Source: Akkermansiaceae bacterium UBA5688
Lineage (GTDB): Bacteria; Verrucomicrobiota; Verrucomicrobiia; Verrucomicrobiales; Akkermansiaceae
Reading direction: 5' to 3'
DNA: 19,667 nt
Assembly (NCBI GenBank): GCA_002420315.1
Contig: DIHU01000160.1
Coordinates: 1 to 19,667, forward strand
The translations under genes and the position numbers were made by a program. The notes beneath the pieces were generated by a model that saw nothing but the letters and a program-made list of their open reading frames with translations, was not told the DNA's origin and did no database searches. How positions within the stretch are numbered: position 1 is the stretch's first letter; each line of letters starts with the position of its first letter. Positions 6,670 through 14,505 of the stretch are shown one piece after another.

Positions 6670-7488
6670 ATGTGGGTTTGGTCTAAATTGTCCGCCGTGA
6701 AATGGGCAGACGCGTGGGAGGAAAGATTCTACGGAAATCCAAACTCGGTCATTAGCGGGATAAAGGGGGGTAAGTCGATTCGGGTCGAGGTCTACTGCGA
6801 GAATGAGGAAGGAGCGCTCGAGATAAAGGAGCAATTCGGAGGAACGGTCCGTGAATTGAAAACACGGAATTGGGTGGCGATGAGTGCTCCTAAGGTCGAG
6901 CCGTTGATGATTCGAGATCGTCTCATTATTTCACAGGTTGAGGTGGCGAAGGGAATCTATCCTGATAAAAAAGTCATTGTAGTTCCTCCGGAGATGGCTT
7001 TTGGAACCGGCGATCACCCGACTACTGCGACTTGCCTGAGATTATTGGTTGACCATTCGGAGAGGGTTCCTTCTGGCTGGAGCTTTTTGGATCTGGGAAC
7101 TGGAAGTGGGGTTTTGGCAATCGCTGGTAAGCTTTTAGGAGCGGGGAAGGTCAAGGCGTTTGATTTCGACGCCAAGGCTGTTGAGGTGGCGGCTCTAAAT
7201 ATTGAGCGAAACCAAATTACGGGGATTGAGATCTTTGAAGCTGATGTTTTCGAGTGGAAGAATTCCCAAAAATTTCAGGTGGTGGCAGCCAACCTTTTTT
7301 CGACAGTCCTCGTTGAGGCTCTTCCTTTGATGACAAAATGGATCGAAAGCAGGGGACGGCTTATTTTATCAGGAATCCTAGCCGAGCAATGGGAGGAAGT
7401 TTTATCTAAGGCCAAGGAATGTCGATTCCAGCTGGTTTCTGACAAAAAGATCGGAAAGTGGGTGACTGCAAGTTTCGATACCCCCTGA
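6670..7488 (+). CDS. prmA: Ribosomal protein L11 methyltransferase
   Basis: PrmA transfers methyl groups from S-adenosylmethionine to ribosomal protein L11 in the cytoplasm. The protein is 272 aa, close to the usual 290-300. After a small N-terminal L11-recognition domain (residues 1-90) it has the PrmA signature PPEMAFGTGDHPTT at 106-119, the SAM-binding loop LDLGTGSG at 140-147, the acidic strand end AFDFDAKAV at 163-171 that should bind the SAM ribose, and AANLF at 206-210 in place of the usual 'ANIL' active-site strand. The ATG at 6670 is taken because it leaves a WVW-start similar to other PrmA proteins; a GCGGG just before it is a weak ribosome-binding site. The gene lies 31 bp after the P-loop kinase and may belong to the same transcript. 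Confidence 0.92.
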   Translation: MWVWSKLSAVKWADAWEERFYGNPNSVISGIKGGKSIRVEVYCENEEGALEIKEQFGGTVRELKTRNWVAMSAPKVEPLMIRDRLIISQVEVAKGIYPDKKVIVVPPEMAFGTGDHPTTATCLRLLVDHSERVPSGWSFLDLGTGSGVLAIAGKLLGAGKVKAFDFDAKAVEVAALNIERNQITGIEIFEADVFEWKNSQKFQVVAANLFSTVLVEALPLMTKWIESRGRLILSGILAEQWEEVLSKAKECRFQLVSDKKIGKWVTASFDTP

Positions 7489-7655
7489 TGGGCTTAAGTC
7501 ACGGAGTCACAAAAAAATCCACGGACAAAACTCATTTGCCTTGCAAGGATGACTTCTCAGGTGCAGAAATCTTCCGCTCCTCGGGGAGAAACGCGACAAT
7601 CGCTACCATAGATGTTTTTTCCCGGTTTTGGGGTATTACTTATCTAAACAACATC
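7489..7655. other. Intergenic region upstream of the aminotransferase gene
   Basis: This gap of 167 bp contains a 10-bp perfect palindrome CCTTGCAAGG (7539-7548) and a small CTCC/GGAG hairpin around 7578-7589 without a U-run. The aminotransferase frame stays open through the gap into the prmA end, but the translated stretch has no similarity to aminotransferase N-termini. The aminotransferase promoter probably lies here. I could not identify its boxes. Confidence 0.4.
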
Positions 7656-8828
7656 ATGGAAAGTCTCTCAAATCGCGTAACCTCAGTAACTCCTTCGCTG
7701 ACCCTCTCCGTTACCAATCAGGCCAAGGCACTGCGAGCTGCAGGTGAAGAAATTTACGGGCTTGCTGGCGGCGAGCCAGACTGTGACACCCCCGATTTCA
7801 TCAAGCAGGCGGCATACACTGCTTTAGCGGAAGGAAAAACAAAATACACTCCCGCTGCAGGAATTCCAGAGCTACGCGAGGCGCTCTCAACCAAGCTTAA
7901 GACTCAAAATAACGTTGACTATGACCCGAGCCAGATTTGTGTCACCTCAGGCGCAAAGCAGGCCTGTTACAATGCGATCCTTGCCGTTATTGAAGAAGGG
8001 GATGAAGTGATCATTCCTTCCCCATACTGGGTGAGCTACCCCGAGATGGTAAAATTAGCTGGCGGGGTTCCCGTGATGGTAGAGACCAAAGAGAGTAACA
8101 AGTGGAAGATCACAGCTGAGGAGTTCGAAGACGCGATGTCTCCTCGCACTAAGATGATTGTTTTGAATACTCCGGGTAACCCAACAGGCTCGGTTTACAG
8201 CCGCGAAGAAATTGAAGGAATTGTAGAAGTCGCCTCCTACGAGGATATCATAATTCTCGCTGACGAGATTTACGAACACCTAGTTTATGGCGAGGAGAAG
8301 CACGTTAGCGTGGCATCGGTCAATGAAGATGCCTACAAACTCACTATAACTGTCAATGGATTCTCCAAATCACACTCAATGACCGGTTGGCGAATTGGTT
8401 ATACGGCCGCTCCCGATACTATTGCGAAGGCACTTTCGACTATTCAGGGGCACACTAGTTCGAATGCGACAAGCTTTGCTCAATATGGAGCACTTGCTGC
8501 GCTCACTGACGAGGCATCAGCTCCGTTCATCGATAATTTGCGTGGGGAGTATGACGTGCGTAGGCAATTTATGCTGGCTCGTCTCAAGGCGATTCCGAAT
8601 GTGAGTGTTGTTGAACCCAAGGGAGCCTTTTACTTTTTCGTGAATTGCGCTGGCCTCGGCCTCAAGTCGGTCAACCTCTGCGACAAGCTTTTGACCCGTT
8701 ACAAAGTGGCTGCGGTTCCTGGCGTGGCTTTTGGTCACGATATGGGTGTTCGCATTAGTTATTGCACCACCCTAGATGTTCTAAACGAGGGGATTAGTCG
8801 TTTCGAGGAGTTCTGCCGATCTCACTAG
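7656..8828 (+). CDS. Class I pyridoxal-phosphate aspartate aminotransferase
   Basis: A 390-residue fold-type I aminotransferase of the aspartate aminotransferase Ib group (Thermus/Bacillus type). The start at 7656 gives MESLSNRVTSVTPSLTLSV, which matches family N-termini. Seen in order: LAGGEPDCDTP (36-46), the substrate-side YTPAAGIPELREAL (64-77), PSPYWVSYPEM with the ring-stacking aromatic residue (121-131), NTPGNPTG (171-178), DEIYEHL (203-209) binding the cofactor, SKSHSMTGWRIGY with catalytic Lys238, and a C-terminal GVRISY Arg for the substrate carboxylate. It should exchange amino groups between aspartate and 2-oxoglutarate; several members of this group also transaminate prephenate, so a role next to aroB in aromatic synthesis is possible but unproven. 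No Shine-Dalgarno sequence is seen. The terminator at 8857-8884 follows. Confidence 0.9.
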   Translation: MESLSNRVTSVTPSLTLSVTNQAKALRAAGEEIYGLAGGEPDCDTPDFIKQAAYTALAEGKTKYTPAAGIPELREALSTKLKTQNNVDYDPSQICVTSGAKQACYNAILAVIEEGDEVIIPSPYWVSYPEMVKLAGGVPVMVETKESNKWKITAEEFEDAMSPRTKMIVLNTPGNPTGSVYSREEIEGIVEVASYEDIIILADEIYEHLVYGEEKHVSVASVNEDAYKLTITVNGFSKSHSMTGWRIGYTAAPDTIAKALSTIQGHTSSNATSFAQYGALAALTDEASAPFIDNLRGEYDVRRQFMLARLKAIPNVSVVEPKGAFYFFVNCAGLGLKSVNLCDKLLTRYKVAAVPGVAFGHDMGVRISYCTTLDVLNEGISRFEEFCRSH

Positions 8829-8856
8829 GTGGGATAGGTATAAGATTCAGATTACA

Positions 8857-8884
8857 AAGGGCACGGGAAACCGCGCCCTTTTTT
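8857..8884 (+). terminator. Rho-independent terminator after the aminotransferase gene
   Basis: AAGGGCACGG, a GAAA loop, then CCGCGCCCTT and a run of T. The stem pairs AAGGGC with GCCCTT and CGG with CCG, with one A/C mismatch between them. Together with the U-run this is a classic intrinsic terminator for the plus strand. On the minus strand the hairpin also lies just beyond the TatD stop (8890), but the following tract is only TTTG, so it would be a weaker terminator for the convergent operon. Confidence 0.88.
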
Positions 8885-8889
8885 GTGGA

Positions 8890-9663
8890 CTAACGAATCT
8901 TCTGATTTTCTCCCCAAAAGGCATATGTGTTTGTGGTGAATGTTTCCTGTTCGGTATCGCAGATTTTAGCAAGTTCACGGGAGATAAAGGCAAGATTTGC
9001 GGGATGATTGAGGTTTTTGAATTGAAACTTTGGATTCGGTAACGCCATCTCAGGAGCATCAGTTTCAACAAGGATTCGTTCAATTGGGAGGCGACTAAAA
9101 ATTTCGCGAGTCCTAGCTTTTTTAGGTTGGAGAAAGTATCCCGAAAACGAAAAAAAGCCTCCCATGCGAGCGGCTTCCTCCCCTATCTCTAGTGACCCGC
9201 CAAATGAGTGGAAAAGAAAGCGGGGAAGGCGTTGGAGCCCCCTAAGCTCGGACATCATAGGACCCCAGGCTTTTAGGCAGTGGATGGTGATCGGACGATC
9301 TAGGGAAAGAGCAAGATTCATTTGTTCCCGAAAGATTTGGTGCTGATCCTCTAGGTTCGGAGATTTCATCCAGCGATCGAGGCCACACTCACCGAGCGTG
9401 GCATGGGGAAATCGATGGAGATAGTTTTTCAGAGTTTCTAGCCAAACCGATGAGCGGGAGTTGATCTTCCAAGGATGAAGTCCGAAGGCAGGGCTGATAA
9501 AATCTGGGAATTTATCAGCGAGACGGGCGACTTCTGGCCAATCGGTTTCCGATGTTCCCGTCACGACACAGCCTGTGATGCCGGTCTCTTTCATGGTCTC
9601 GATGATCTCGCTTTGTCTACCGAGGAATCTTGGATCTTGAAGGTGATTGTGGACGTCAATCAC
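8890..9663 (-). CDS. TatD-family metal-dependent hydrolase (DNase-like)
   Basis: A 257-residue amidohydrolase-superfamily protein of TatD type (usual length about 260). Metal ligands are visible: the DVHNH motif (His5, His7), GECGLD with Glu92, TIHC with His128, FHSFGG with His152, and VETDAP with Asp202. TatD proteins are Mg-dependent exo/endonucleases acting on DNA ends and in DNA repair or quality control, so this is the likely role. The start is GTG at 9663: its GTG and the TGA of mnmH overlap as GTGA, which points to translational coupling. It is the last gene of the minus-strand operon. The C-terminal end reads NTYAFWG, the usual 'N...F' family ending. Confidence 0.92.
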   Translation of the reverse strand: MIDVHNHLQDPRFLGRQSEIIETMKETGITGCVVTGTSETDWPEVARLADKFPDFISPAFGLHPWKINSRSSVWLETLKNYLHRFPHATLGECGLDRWMKSPNLEDQHQIFREQMNLALSLDRPITIHCLKAWGPMMSELRGLQRLPRFLFHSFGGSLEIGEEAARMGGFFSFSGYFLQPKKARTREIFSRLPIERILVETDAPEMALPNPKFQFKNLNHPANLAFISRELAKICDTEQETFTTNTYAFWGENQKIR

Positions 9664-10718
9664 GAGTGTTTAGCGATTAGCTCAGCCGCCGCATTTTCAT
9701 AATCGCTATCGCTAGCGCTAGTGATTGAGACAGTAGCAATGGGTTCGGAATAAATAGAATCTTCTGACCCAGGTCGCCGGTAGCAAAGGTCGTAGTGCTT
9801 CAAGAGAATTGACTCGAGGAAGGTGGGCCAATCACAAGCGTCAATTTGACGATGCCATTCGTCAACTTGTTCGTGACCACGCAGCCTCCGTAAGCCATCC
9901 AAGGTGTCCTTGAGTGATTGGGGGTTTGCGATGAAATGCTCGTATTCGAGCGCGAGTAATTTACCTCGCTCTGGTAAGGGGAGATCAACCAGTATCACTT
10001 TTCCTTCCCCGAGGCGTTTCCACAGAGGTGGCGGACACTGTAGGCGACCGATTCGATTGGACTCGGCTTCAGTAAATACCGGTTTGTTTGGATCAAACTT
10101 CTGGAATTCTTCCCAAAGTCGGGATTCAAAGCGCTTCTGACCAGGTTGCGGACTGTCGGGAGCGTTGCCTAAAATTGATCCTTTGTGGTTTGCAAGTCCC
10201 TCAAGATCAAGAATCTGAGCCCCTTGGCGATTTAGTTCATGAAGTAAGCGGGTTTTTCCGCAGCCAGTCAGACCGCCCAGAATGATGAGCCTTGGCTTAC
10301 TTGCGCCGATCAGTGGATCGAGGTCTGCGCTCAGGTGCTTACGCCAAGCTTGATAGCCTCCGGTTAGAACCCGAGACCTCCAACCAATGGCTCGAAAAAT
10401 AAGGGCCATCGAGTTGGATCGCAGATTACCACGCCAGCAATAAACGAGCGGAGCGAATGAGTTAGGATTATCCTTTAGGGATCCGGCGAGGTGACGGTGC
10501 ATGTTCTTTGTGATCAAGGTCGCACCGAGTCGGCGCGCTTTATAGGGGTTTTGAGCATGAAGGAGTCCGACTTCATGGCGCTCTTGATTGTCCAAAACCG
10601 GCAAATTAATGGCGCCGGGGATATGGTCGATCTCGAATTCAGCAGGTGAGCGAACGTCAATAATTTCCGGGAACTCCTCAAGGGAAAATGGAAGGGTGAC
10701 GCGCTCGGGAAGTTCCAT
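9660..10718 (-). CDS. mnmH: tRNA 2-selenouridine synthase
   Basis: MnmH (SelU/YbbB) replaces sulfur by selenium in the wobble 2-thiouridine of tRNAs using selenophosphate, and can also form geranylated intermediates. Length 352 aa, close to the E. coli protein (364). The N-terminal rhodanese domain shows IIDVRSPAEFEIDHIPGAINLPV (read here as residues 19-41) and the active-site loop LVYCWRGNLRS with Cys94 as the likely catalytic cysteine (equivalent to E. coli Cys97). The second half has a Walker A loop, GGLTGCGKT at 148-156, followed by the family's LDLEGLANHKGS segment and a basic C-terminal part. This identifies the family clearly. It implies a selenophosphate synthetase (selD) elsewhere in the genome, not in this window. 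It lies 5 bp after the RidA-family gene and overlaps tatD by 4 nt. Confidence 0.93.
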   Translation of the reverse strand: MELPERVTLPFSLEEFPEIIDVRSPAEFEIDHIPGAINLPVLDNQERHEVGLLHAQNPYKARRLGATLITKNMHRHLAGSLKDNPNSFAPLVYCWRGNLRSNSMALIFRAIGWRSRVLTGGYQAWRKHLSADLDPLIGASKPRLIILGGLTGCGKTRLLHELNRQGAQILDLEGLANHKGSILGNAPDSPQPGQKRFESRLWEEFQKFDPNKPVFTEAESNRIGRLQCPPPLWKRLGEGKVILVDLPLPERGKLLALEYEHFIANPQSLKDTLDGLRRLRGHEQVDEWHRQIDACDWPTFLESILLKHYDLCYRRPGSEDSIYSEPIATVSITSASDSDYENAAAELIAKHS

Positions 10719-10723
10719 AAAAT

Positions 10724-11182
10724 TCAGGGTTTTACCTCAACAATAAGGCTGACTTCAACAGCAACGCCAAGAGGTAAAGAGGAACAGCCAACAGCAGTGC
10801 GGGAATGCTTTCCGATCTCACCGAAGATTTCGACAAGGAGATCCGAGGCTCCATTGACAACCTGAGGGTGGTCTGTGAAATCAGGCGCGGCGTTCACAAA
10901 GCCTGAGACCGAAACAATACGAGCGACCTGATTGATTGATCCGAGTTCCGATTTAATGACGGCGAGGCGAGTAATGACGGCTAAGCGAGCTGCCTTATTG
11001 GCATCTTCGACATTACATTCGGTCGGCACTTTCCCCAGATATTTTTCATCGCCCATGATGGGGAGTCCTCCCGAAATATAAAGGAGGTTCCCGGACCGGC
11101 TAGCATTAAGATATGATCCAAGTGGGGTAGCGACATCGGGGATTTCGAGGCCAAGCGAGGCGAGGTTTTCTTCAGGAGTCAT
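10724..11182 (-). CDS. RidA/YjgF-family protein (larger UK114-like subgroup)
   Basis: I chose the ATG at 11182 (152 aa), which gives MTPEENLASLGLEIPDV; this matches the start of the larger YjgF/RidA relatives, and the frame upstream adds only non-family sequence overlapping the M23 gene. Visible are a 'LLYISGGLPI' strand-helix, GKV, the central DANKAARLAVITRLAVIKSELGS helix, ARIVSVSGFVNAAPDFTDHPQVVNGASDL and the C-terminal SRTAVGCSSLPLGVAVEVSLIVEV. RidA proteins are small trimers that hydrolyse reactive enamines/imines released by PLP enzymes; the SRTAVG Arg corresponds to the conserved substrate-binding Arg of the family. Whether this subgroup shares the deaminase activity is less certain. 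It lies 25 bp after the M23 gene and 5 bp before mnmH. Confidence 0.88.
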   Translation of the reverse strand: MTPEENLASLGLEIPDVATPLGSYLNASRSGNLLYISGGLPIMGDEKYLGKVPTECNVEDANKAARLAVITRLAVIKSELGSINQVARIVSVSGFVNAAPDFTDHPQVVNGASDLLVEIFGEIGKHSRTAVGCSSLPLGVAVEVSLIVEVKP

Positions 11183-11207
11183 CTGGTTTTTCGGTCGTGA
11201 GTCTGAG

Positions 11208-12224
11208 TTATGGCTTGGTATATTCGTTTGTGAACAGCGCAACAAATTTACGTCCGTTGCGAGTGAGGCTGGCCTTGCGGCCGACCCCGGTCAGACGTCC
11301 CCTTGTATAAAACTCATGCTTTGAGCGGGTAGTGCGAACGAAAGTGATAGTTGCCTTCGTGACTTTACGGTGGCTTGGCACAACAGAAAGCGGGATGCCC
11401 GAATCGGTAAACGAAATTTCCAAAGACGGACTATCGGAGTCATGATCTCCTTTTTTTAGCCAGGGATAGCGTCTGGTGATTTCCAGTTCGTCTTTCCGTG
11501 GGATCGCTACTTTAAAGTAGGGAGAATCACTCTCAAGAAACTTAGGTATTGTTACCTTGTCACTTTCTTTTGTTGCCAGAAAGAGAGAGGCGAGATCAAT
11601 GCCAATGAGGTTCCGTCCGTCGTAGATTCCGTGGGGTGCTTTCGTCCCAATCCAGTCATTAAAGTTTTTGGTCGAAAGCATACAGAGTTCGAGGTGGAGG
11701 TGTGCTCGAGTTCGGCTGATACCAGCTCCGGTATAGCCCATTATAGCGATTGGAGATCCACCGATGACTTTGTCACCTACCTTTGAATTAACTCGTGAAA
11801 GGTGAGCATAAAGACTGAAAAAGGGGCCGCAGTCCCAGTTGTGTTTAATTACGATATATCGGCCATAGGTGCTCCCGCCTGAGCTATTATTGATATAAAC
11901 GATCTCACCATCTGCAATCGCACGGACCTCATCAAGAGGGTTTCCGCTTCGATCTCGTTTGGTGGGTTTGATATCGAGTCCTTCGTGAAACTTTGTGGCG
12001 ATTGGCCCTTCTTTTTCAGTATCAATAATCGTACGAACAAATCCGTATTGGCCAGCAGTCCAGTGTTGAGATGCTTTGTTTCCTGAGGGTCTGAGGACAT
12101 ACATATAGAAATCCTCGGGTTTCCCATCAAAGATGGCTCGATTATCGGTGGGAAGCACCAGCTTGAGTGGTTCGGCTGCTGTGAGAGTCAGAGAAAGAAC
12201 TAAGAGAATTCCGGGAAATTTCAT
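11208..12224 (-). CDS. Secreted M23 family metallopeptidase (LytM-like)
   Basis: The frame is open for 34 codons further upstream, but the ATG at 12224 begins a signal peptide (MKFPGILLVLSLTLTAA) and leaves a 338-aa protein. The catalytic core has the zinc ligands FHEGLD (His80, Asp84), a YAHLS motif with His141, and AHLHLEL with His175/His177, which are the conserved residues of LytM/M23 domains. Such enzymes cut peptide cross-links in peptidoglycan or glycine-rich peptides in the periplasm or outside the cell, so a cell-wall remodelling role is likely. The part after residue 190 (LASLF...) is a long beta-rich C-terminal extension without a motif I know. The ATG lies 2 bp after the stop of the upstream gene, a close fit for coupling. 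Confidence 0.9.
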   Translation of the reverse strand: MKFPGILLVLSLTLTAAEPLKLVLPTDNRAIFDGKPEDFYMYVLRPSGNKASQHWTAGQYGFVRTIIDTEKEGPIATKFHEGLDIKPTKRDRSGNPLDEVRAIADGEIVYINNSSGGSTYGRYIVIKHNWDCGPFFSLYAHLSRVNSKVGDKVIGGSPIAIMGYTGAGISRTRAHLHLELCMLSTKNFNDWIGTKAPHGIYDGRNLIGIDLASLFLATKESDKVTIPKFLESDSPYFKVAIPRKDELEITRRYPWLKKGDHDSDSPSLEISFTDSGIPLSVVPSHRKVTKATITFVRTTRSKHEFYTRGRLTGVGRKASLTRNGRKFVALFTNEYTKP

Positions 12225-12226
12225 CT

Positions 12227-12799
12227 TTAATTGTTTCGGCGGCGGTTCCGTTCGGTTTGTGCTTCTTGTGCTTCTTTTTGAGCGGTTTTGCGTTGTTTTT
12301 CGTGCCCTTTGATTCTCTCCTTCCACTGCTTGGTTGTTTCACCGGTGATGGGCATGGCGTATTCAAAACGAATGATTTCGACTTGTTTGATTCCGCGCCA
12401 GATGACGAGCCTTCCGTCACCAACAGGTTCGTCGATGAAGACGGCGTCTACGGGGCGCCCGTTCAGCATGGCGACGAGCCATTTACCTTGATTACTGGTA
12501 GTGATAGCGGCAATTCGCCCGGCGGCAGTTTTATTGAAAGAGAAAGTTGCACCATAAGTTCCATCTTCGGTGATGAAGTGTTTAAGTGAGACGATTTCCT
12601 TATTGAAGGTGACCGGGCTCTTTCTAAAAAAACGCTTTTTATTTCCCATAGGTAGGGGGAAAACCATTTTGGGCCCATCTGACTGGTCTCCCTGCAGATG
12701 AAAGCTAAGACTGTTCTTTTCGGGGCGCTTTCCCATTGCAACGGCGCTAGGAGCGCTGATCACAAAGGCCAGCAGGGTTAGGGTTAGGCGTCGGGTCAT
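12227..12799 (-). CDS. Secreted protein with SecDF P1-head-like similarity
   Basis: A 190-residue protein with a signal peptide (MTRRLTLTLLAFVISAPSAVA). The middle, about residues 80-140, reads as ATFSFNKTAAGRIAAITTSN, GKWLVAMLNGRPVDAVFIDE and DGRLVIWRG, which follows the pattern of the SecDF P1 head subdomain (a beta strand, 'T..N.G+.LAI.LDG.V.SAP.I...I..G'). In SecD this region sits in the periplasm and helps protein translocation. Here there are no membrane helices, so it would be a stand-alone periplasmic version. The C-terminus (residues 155-190) is a charged, Lys/Glu-rich helix. The SecD relation is my reading of the pattern. It ends 2 bp before the M23 gene and begins 12 bp after the MBL gene. 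Confidence 0.65.
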   Translation of the reverse strand: MTRRLTLTLLAFVISAPSAVAMGKRPEKNSLSFHLQGDQSDGPKMVFPLPMGNKKRFFRKSPVTFNKEIVSLKHFITEDGTYGATFSFNKTAAGRIAAITTSNQGKWLVAMLNGRPVDAVFIDEPVGDGRLVIWRGIKQVEIIRFEYAMPITGETTKQWKERIKGHEKQRKTAQKEAQEAQTERNRRRNN

Positions 12800-12811
12800 A
12801 CTTTGGATCGT

Positions 12812-13429
12812 CTAGCTGTTAGAGCAAAACGGGTTAGTTTGCCTCTCCCGGCCAATGCTGGTTCGTGGACCATGTCCGGGGAAAACTGCCGTTTCGTCGG
12901 GGAGAGCATAGAGTTTTTGGCGAATGGAGTCGAGGAGTTGCTCGTTATTCCCTCCGGGAAGATCCGTTCGGCCAATGCTCCCATTAAACAAGGTATCACC
13001 CGCAAAAAGAAAGGACTCCGAGCTCAAATAAAAGGAGATTGAGTCAGGCGAGTGGCCGGGAACATGATGAATCTCGAAGCTGCAGTGGCTGATTTTCAGG
13101 GTGGGACCGTCGCCGATCACTTCATCGACTTCAAAGGGTGATGCTTCGACAGGCAGGCCCATTTCCTGAAGCCTTCTTTCCATGATAATTTCTGGAGCGT
13201 AGTCCTGAAATGCTAGTATTTTGGCCCCCTTTGCTCTCAGCTTAGCCGCGTCTTCGATATGGTCGAGGTGTTGGTGAGTTAACAGAAGGTGGGTCGCTCG
13301 GAGGGAGTGTTGATCCAAGAAATCAGCGATTTCAGCTGGCGCATCGATGACGATACAAGTGCCATTATCCTCTGCAAGGATGTAGCCATTGGTTTGGAAG
13401 ACGCCGCCAGTATGTACTAGAATTTTCAT
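12812..13429 (-). CDS. MBL-fold metallo-hydrolase (glyoxalase II-like)
   Basis: A 205-residue metallo-beta-lactamase-fold protein. The zinc-binding motif is THQHLDHIED (His52, His54, Asp56, His57), followed by HVPGHSPDS (His126), FAGDTLF (Asp145) with the family's GSIGRTDLPGG, and FPGHGP (His186). This is the pattern of the glyoxalase II/YcbL-type branch that hydrolyses thioesters such as S-lactoylglutathione or related substrates. The length is shorter than classical glyoxalase II (about 250) and like YcbL (about 215), so YcbL-type is more probable. The ATG overlaps the aroB stop by 4 nt (ATGA). Confidence 0.9.
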   Translation of the reverse strand: MKILVHTGGVFQTNGYILAEDNGTCIVIDAPAEIADFLDQHSLRATHLLLTHQHLDHIEDAAKLRAKGAKILAFQDYAPEIIMERRLQEMGLPVEASPFEVDEVIGDGPTLKISHCSFEIHHVPGHSPDSISFYLSSESFLFAGDTLFNGSIGRTDLPGGNNEQLLDSIRQKLYALPDETAVFPGHGPRTSIGRERQTNPFCSNS

Positions 13430-14505
13430 GACCGGAGGAAGTCGATGGTGAGGGCTATTTCCTCGAAAGGAATACTACTACACGTGATCCCGTTTCCGGG
13501 TCGATCGAGAAGAATGAATGTTTTCTCACCACCGGAGAATTTTTTATCCCGCAGGAGTTTTTCTATGACAAGGTCGGTAGGAATTTCATCACTTAGTTTG
13601 AGCGGAAGTTGGTAGTGAGTGAGAAGGGCAAGAATACGTTGGCTTTCATCGGGGGCGAGGCCGGCGTGATTTTCCGAAAGTTTGAGGGCGGCTCGGATTC
13701 CGAGCGAGATCGCTTCTCCATGAAGAAGGGTGCCATAGGGAACAGAGGCTTCGATGCCATGGCCGATGGTATGGCCGAAGTTGAGAAGGGCGCGAGTTCC
13801 AGAAGTCTCTTGTTCGTCTGCTTCGACTATCCGGGCTTTGATGGCCACGTTACGAGAGATCAATTCGGAGGGAACATTTTGATCCATCGGATCGAGAGCT
13901 GCTAGGTCGATAAGCATCGCTTCATCGCGTATAGCGGCATGCTTGATAACCTCGGCGAAGCCTTCCCGAAATTCCCGTCCGGGCAGGGTAAGCAGGGTGT
14001 TGGGATCGGTGAGGACGAGCCGGGGTTGGTGAAAAGCTCCAATGAGGTTTTTTCCTTCGGGTGCGTTGACACCGGTTTTTCCTCCCACGGCGGAGTCGAC
14101 TTGCGAGACAATCGTAGTGGGGATTTGGACGAATGGTATTCCACGATAAAAAATAGAGGCAACAAATCCTGCGAGATCACCGGTTACTCCGCCGCCAAGA
14201 GCAATTACAAAGGAAGATCGGTTGTGCCCTGCCTGAATCAGTTCGCGGTTCAGATTCTCAACTACGGCCATCGATTTGGAGGCCTCACCCGCGGGGAAAA
14301 TGTGAGAGGAGAAAGTGTATCCCACCTTCAGGAGCGAGCTTTCAAGTTGTTCCAGGAAATGTGGTGCGACATTATCGTCAGTGATAATCGCAGCCATCCC
14401 GGTGAGTCCGGTGGCTTGGATGTGCGAGCCGGATTCGGCAAGTAGACCTGGAGCGACGAGAATTTCGTAGGATCGGGAGCCTAGGTTGACGTGAACGGTG
14501 TTCAT
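13426..14505 (-). CDS. aroB: 3-dehydroquinate synthase
   Basis: AroB makes 3-dehydroquinate from DAHP, the second step of the shikimate pathway, with NAD and a divalent metal. Length 359 aa, as usual. Signature segments are GGGVTGDLAGF with the nucleotide-binding Gly-rich loop, 'PTTIVSQVDSAVGGKTGVN', EGKNLIGAFHQP, FREGFAEVIKHA, NFGHTIGHGIEA and LHGEAISLG, which contain the metal ligands (Glu of the EVIKH segment and the His residues of GHTIGH and LHGE). The start ATG 14505 overlaps the exonuclease TGA in an ATGA junction. The next gene, the MBL hydrolase, overlaps the aroB end in the same way. Confidence 0.97.
   Translation of the reverse strand: MNTVHVNLGSRSYEILVAPGLLAESGSHIQATGLTGMAAIITDDNVAPHFLEQLESSLLKVGYTFSSHIFPAGEASKSMAVVENLNRELIQAGHNRSSFVIALGGGVTGDLAGFVASIFYRGIPFVQIPTTIVSQVDSAVGGKTGVNAPEGKNLIGAFHQPRLVLTDPNTLLTLPGREFREGFAEVIKHAAIRDEAMLIDLAALDPMDQNVPSELISRNVAIKARIVEADEQETSGTRALLNFGHTIGHGIEASVPYGTLLHGEAISLGIRAALKLSENHAGLAPDESQRILALLTHYQLPLKLSDEIPTDLVIEKLLRDKKFSGGEKTFILLDRPGNGITCSSIPFEEIALTIDFLRS

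Noticed and set aside
7539..7548. CCTTGCAAGG palindrome upstream of the aminotransferase
   Set aside because: Too short and single to call an operator without other copies.
7458..7655. 66-codon upstream extension of the aminotransferase overlapping the prmA end
   Set aside because: The extension has no aminotransferase similarity; the ATG at 7656 gives the family's normal N-terminus and length.
9712..9721. CTAGCGCTAG palindrome
   Set aside because: Lies inside the mnmH coding end, in low-complexity Ser/Asp/Ala codons; no sign of a binding site.
12225..12326. Upstream start of the M23 gene overlapping the SecDF-P1-like gene
   Set aside because: The extension is Arg/Asn/Thr-rich out-of-frame reading of the neighbour; the signal peptide begins at ATG 12224.
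12257..12589. 110-codon plus-strand ORF opposite the SecDF-P1-like gene
   Set aside because: Antisense shadow of a gene with signal peptide and operon context; no motif.
13939..14445. 168-codon plus-strand ORF opposite aroB
   Set aside because: aroB is certain on the other strand; the ORF shows no family motif and is an antisense shadow.
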